A stretch of 64,000 bases of DNA from Mucilaginibacter roseus. GTDB lineage: Bacteria > Bacteroidota > Bacteroidia > Sphingobacteriales > Sphingobacteriaceae. Shown piece by piece: positions 60,805 to 64,000 of this stretch. Numbering within the stretch: the first letter of the stretch is position 1; every line of letters starts with the position of its first letter. The position numbers and the translations under genes were made by a program. Location: positions 248,001-312,000 of the forward strand of contig NZ_JAJPWV010000003.1 of assembly GCF_021215455.1 (NCBI RefSeq), given 5' to 3'. The notes under the pieces were generated by a model that did not search any database, had not been told where the DNA came from, and worked only from the letters and a program-made list of their open reading frames with translations.

Positions 60805-62400
60805 TTAATAACCTGGGTTTTGTACCAGATTAGGGTTAAGTGCCTTTTCGCTGGTTGGTACCGGATAAATACGTTTGTTTACATCGGTATTGGTTTTAAA
60901 GCCCCAGGCATCTTCAAACTTACCAAAACGAATTAAATCGTTACGGCGCCAGCCTTCCCAGGCAAATTCACGGGCACGTTCATCAAGCAACTGGTTAAGC
61001 GTAATGCCGGTTACCAACGGCGCCTTAGCACGGGCACGTATTTTATTAACCAGAACATCGGCAGTTTGCAGCTCGCCATTTACGGTGGTGGCAGTAGCGC
61101 CCCTTAGTATGGCTTCGGCTTTCATCATCATCACATCGGCCAGCCTTAGTACAGGCATATCATTGCCCTGGTAACGGGTGCTTGAGTTAGCGTTCGGGTC
61201 CGGATAAAATTTAATAGAGCGCACACCACGTGCTTTGCCTAATTCATCATTACCCACATCCATGGTAGCTGGTCGCACCAACGGCATTTCGGGCGTAAAA
61301 TCCAGGTGGTAATCAACCGCGGCCGAACCATCAGCGCCGGTGTAACTGGCATCAACACCTTTTTTGGTTGATTTTATGATCACCGGCGAACCATTGTTTT
61401 CATATTGCTTACCAGCCAGCCAGGTAGTGTTACGCACATCACCGGTAAGATTAAATTTCTCATAAAAATCCTTAATGGTGCTCAACGCGATACTCGGGCG
61501 GAAAGGAATGTTGTATTTGGCCTGCAATGCGGTATGTAAGCCAAAACGGGTAAAGTGATTACCTTCGGCCACGTTCGGATCATACGGAATGGCAAAGATA
61601 GTCTCCTTTATTTGCGGACCATTGTTCGGCGCAAACAAGGTCATATAATCAGCATCTAAAGAGTAAATACTTTTCGCACCGTTCAATACACTATCGGCCA
61701 TCGCCACGGTTTCGGTAAACTTCGGTTGGCCAGTGTAGTACTGCGCGTTCAAATATAATTTCTCTAACAAGGCAAACGCCATCCATTTGGTGGGGCGGCC
61801 GTAAGTAAACGTACCCGCGTTAGGATTAAGATTAGGGGCAACTTCTTTTAGTTCCTTCTCAATAAAATCAAATATTTCGGCTCGAGGTGCGGTTTTAGGC
61901 GGCGATGTTACCGGGAAGCTGGTAACCAGCGGAATGTTACCATACAAATCCATCATAAAGTAGTAAAACAACGCACGCATAGCACGCATTTCGGCAATCG
62001 CACGTTTTTTATCATCAGTATCGGGCGTGGCTTCAAACAAGCTGATAATACGGTTACAGGTATTTATACCGCCAAAGCCCCACTCCCAGTTTGAGCGAAC
62101 ATTCGGGTGATCAGGCCCCCAGGTGTGCAGGTGCAGAAAGCGGTACTGCCCGCCATCATCATAGTTACCATCACGAGCGGGTATAATGGCCTCATCGGTC
62201 GATAATTCCTGCATGCGCCAGTAATCTACTGCGTAAATAGAACGCAACTGAGTATAAACCGGCCCGGTTGCGGCTATAAAACTTTCGGGATTGGTTGGAA
62301 AGTTACCGGGCGTAAGCTGCGATTCAACGTTGGTATCAAGCTTTGTACAACCGGTTACAGCGCCGGCTAACAATAAGGTAAATAAATATATCTTTTTCAT
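60805..62400 (-). CDS. SusD/RagB family nutrient-binding lipoprotein
   Basis: 531 residues. Lipobox GAVTGC (cysteine about residue 18), then the SusD helical TPR-like core (ELSTDEAIIPARDG, GGINTCNRIISLFE, AEMRAMRALFYYFMMDLYGNIPLVT in segments) and the C-terminal MPVLRLADVMMMKAEAILRGA, LLDERAREFAWEGWRRNDLIRFGKFE and KRIYPVPTSEKALNPNLVQNPGY-type ending (shown in parts). It binds a glycan or other large nutrient at the cell surface and forms a lid on the SusC barrel. Stop to start gap from susC is 11 bp. The substrate is unknown; the downstream phosphoesterase hints at a phosphorylated ligand. Confidence 0.93.
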   Translation of the reverse strand: MKKIYLFTLLLAGAVTGCTKLDTNVESQLTPGNFPTNPESFIAATGPVYTQLRSIYAVDYWRMQELSTDEAIIPARDGNYDDGGQYRFLHLHTWGPDHPNVRSNWEWGFGGINTCNRIISLFEATPDTDDKKRAIAEMRAMRALFYYFMMDLYGNIPLVTSFPVTSPPKTAPRAEIFDFIEKELKEVAPNLNPNAGTFTYGRPTKWMAFALLEKLYLNAQYYTGQPKFTETVAMADSVLNGAKSIYSLDADYMTLFAPNNGPQIKETIFAIPYDPNVAEGNHFTRFGLHTALQAKYNIPFRPSIALSTIKDFYEKFNLTGDVRNTTWLAGKQYENNGSPVIIKSTKKGVDASYTGADGSAAVDYHLDFTPEMPLVRPATMDVGNDELGKARGVRSIKFYPDPNANSSTRYQGNDMPVLRLADVMMMKAEAILRGATATTVNGELQTADVLVNKIRARAKAPLVTGITLNQLLDERAREFAWEGWRRNDLIRFGKFEDAWGFKTNTDVNKRIYPVPTSEKALNPNLVQNPGY

Positions 62401-62411
62401 GTTATTGCTGA

Positions 62412-64000
62412 TTAAAAGTTCACGGTCATGCCTAAAAGGAACGATCTGGTTTTAGGATAAAAGTTATTGTTATCAACTCCGGGGTTAAGTCCGCCCATGT
62501 TGCTTTCCGGGTCAATACCACGATAATCAGTAATGATAAACAAATTGTTACCGGTAGCATAAAAGCGTAGACTGTTGATCGACCTGGTTTTTAATTTAAA
62601 AGTATAACCCAGGGTGGCGTTATCCAAGCGCAGGTACGAGCCGCTTTCCAAATAACGATCTGACAAGATGTAAGCATTGTTATCATTAGGAGATTCTCCC
62701 AATGTAAAACGAGGTATGTTAACATTTGAAGCGTCCGATGGGCTGTTGAGATTAGCCAATGTTGCATTCAGCACTTTGTTGCCGTAAACACCACGTAAAA
62801 AGAAGCTAAAGTCGAAGCTTTTGTATGAAAAGCTGTTATTCCAGCCATACAGCAATTTAGGCTGTGCATTACCCACGATAGAAAAATCGGCTACTACCGG
62901 CGGCTGGTTGCTTATGCTGCCGTCGGCTTTAAAAAACTGCGATACACCGTTAGCATCCTTACCGGCATAACGGGCCAATAAGAAAGTACCTATCGGGTAA
63001 CCCTCCTGCACAATTTGCGATGGGTTGGCTGATTGCCCCTTACCGCCAAGGTAAGCGGTTTGCAAATAAGGCAGCGTAAACACATCGTTTGATAGCGATA
63101 CCACCTCATTACGGTTGTGCGAGAAGTTAAGCGTGGTTGTCCATTTAAAATCTTTACCATTAAAAGGCTTGGCCGATAGCATAACCTCGATACCTTTGTT
63201 GCTTATTTTACCGGCATTAGCTGTAAGCGTATTTACAAAATATTGCGTGGTAGATACGTTGTAATTCCAGATCAGGTCAGACGTGCGCTTTTCGTATATG
63301 TCAACTGAACCTGTCAGGATGTTGTTGAATAATCCGAAATCAATACCAATGTTGGTCATGTCGGTACGTTCCCATTTTAAATCAGGGTTGGGGTTTTGCA
63401 CCGGGCCCACAGCATTTATAAAGTTGCCGTTGTAGTAAAAGCGCGATGTTGTTGATGTTTGATAAAGCAGCAGGCGTGTGAACGCGTCAAAGCCTAAGCT
63501 ATTGCCCGAGCTACCGTAACCGGCCCTTAGCTTTAAATCATTTACGAACTTCACGTTCTCCATAAAGCTCTCTTTGCTCATGTTCCAACCAGCTGACACG
63601 GCAGGGAAGTAACCCCAGCGATTGTTAACGCCAAAGGCCGATGAACCATCGCGGCGAAGCGATGCCTGCAACATATATTTGTACTTGTAATTATATTGCG
63701 CCCTACCATAAAACGAGATTAAACGAAGTGTAGATATAGGCGCTACCTGGTCATAAGCTATGGTTGAACCCGCAGGTGCGTTACCCAGACTTAAGTTATT
63801 ATAGGTTAACGCATCGGTAATAAAGTTACGGTTTGAGGTACTGAACCCGTCGTTGTTCCTGTCCTCCTGCCATGAGTAACCGGCCAATAGTTTTACGTCA
63901 TGATCGCCGAAAGTCTTATCATAGTTAAAGAAAGACTCTAACACCTTTTTGTTGTTGGTGTAACTGTTACGCAAAGCATAACCGTTATAACCTTGTGCCA
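62412..64000 (-). CDS. SusC/RagA family TonB-dependent receptor, C-terminal part
   Basis: Only the C-terminal half or so is present; the frame stays open to base 64000 (529 codons; the last ones read AQGYNGYALRNSYTNNK from the window edge), so the signal, carboxypeptidase-like domain and plug lie beyond the window. Barrel segments of the SusC family are clear: KLLAGYSWQEDRN, FYGRAQYNYKYKYMLQASLRRDGSS in parts, LKLRAGYGSSGNS, NPNPDLKWERTDMTNIGID, GYPIGTFLLARYAG, LYGWNNSFSYKSFDFSFFLRG, and the terminal FLLGMTVNF. It forms the transporter with the SusD gene 11 bp downstream. Confidence 0.95.
   Translation of the reverse strand, partial: AQGYNGYALRNSYTNNKKVLESFFNYDKTFGDHDVKLLAGYSWQEDRNNDGFSTSNRNFITDALTYNNLSLGNAPAGSTIAYDQVAPISTLRLISFYGRAQYNYKYKYMLQASLRRDGSSAFGVNNRWGYFPAVSAGWNMSKESFMENVKFVNDLKLRAGYGSSGNSLGFDAFTRLLLYQTSTTSRFYYNGNFINAVGPVQNPNPDLKWERTDMTNIGIDFGLFNNILTGSVDIYEKRTSDLIWNYNVSTTQYFVNTLTANAGKISNKGIEVMLSAKPFNGKDFKWTTTLNFSHNRNEVVSLSNDVFTLPYLQTAYLGGKGQSANPSQIVQEGYPIGTFLLARYAGKDANGVSQFFKADGSISNQPPVVADFSIVGNAQPKLLYGWNNSFSYKSFDFSFFLRGVYGNKVLNATLANLNSPSDASNVNIPRFTLGESPNDNNAYILSDRYLESGSYLRLDNATLGYTFKLKTRSINSLRFYATGNNLFIITDYRGIDPESNMGGLNPGVDNNNFYPKTRSFLLGMTVNF

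Noticed and set aside
1..64000. CRISPR arrays, prophage, restriction-modification, toxin-antitoxin or integrase genes
   Set aside because: I looked for regularly spaced repeats and for typical proteins in all long frames and found none.

Overview
The window comes from a member of the Bacteroidota, most likely a Sphingobacteriaceae bacterium of the Mucilaginibacter/Pedobacter type (inferred). The evidence is a SusC/SusD pair, TonB receptors with N-terminal carboxypeptidase-like domains, a DUF4249 partner, a VF530 protein, HmuY haem-binding lipoproteins, many AraC and LytS/LytTR regulators, and promoters of the TTG-N19-TAnnTTTG type. It is ordinary chromosome. There is no phage, CRISPR array or intact insertion sequence, only a possible IS-end relic near 7.1 kb and a decayed tRNA near 27.0 kb.

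Layout. 1-5.2 kb is housekeeping: a dksA-like gene (partial), ileS, dgkA, recO and a small protein. 5.2-6.0 kb is AT-rich and non-coding, with a possible small RNA, tRNA-Val and a strong terminator. 6-11.3 kb holds a lipoprotein, a TonB receptor/DUF4249 pair and a methyltransferase. 11.4-14.5 kb holds an SDR enzyme with divergent HxlR regulator and a LytS/LytTR system. 14.6-26.8 kb is a large haem-acquisition locus. One arm (minus) encodes HmuR, two clear HmuY proteins, one HmuY-like lipoprotein, two related surface lipoproteins and an AraC regulator. The other arm (plus) encodes a third HmuY, HmuT, HmuU and a HmuV-HmuS fusion that joins the transport ATPase to the haem-handling protein. 27.2-33.7 kb holds a flippase-like membrane protein with a phosphodiesterase, VF530, a degenerate DEAD-box protein, a hydrolase and an AraC regulator. 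33.9-46 kb holds a repeat lipoprotein, an RND efflux operon (tolC-adaptor-pump-DUF6268), a LytS/LytTR pair, an aldo/keto reductase and an AraC regulator. 46-56 kb is mixed: DinB, a GNAT-GNAT fusion, flavin reductase, MFS and ArsB-type transporters, a LOV histidine kinase with response regulator, and a flavin monooxygenase with AraC regulator. 56.4-64 kb holds a CPA1 cation/proton antiporter followed by a diadenylate-cyclase-like protein, a lipocalin, a metallophosphoesterase, and susD/susC (susC runs off the end).

Most notable signals: (1) three copies of a direct repeat, each made of two ATGGACA-type half-sites exactly 21 bp apart, lie in front of the tolC-RND operon, in front of lytS, and in front of the aldo/keto reductase, which looks like a LytTR regulon readable from the sequence; (2) a protein with DGx and GTRHR motifs of diadenylate cyclases sits next to a cation/proton antiporter; (3) HmuV and HmuS are fused in one frame; (4) a histidine kinase has a complete flavin-binding LOV signature; (5) the haem locus carries several HmuY-type lipoproteins interleaved with two related Ig-like lipoproteins.
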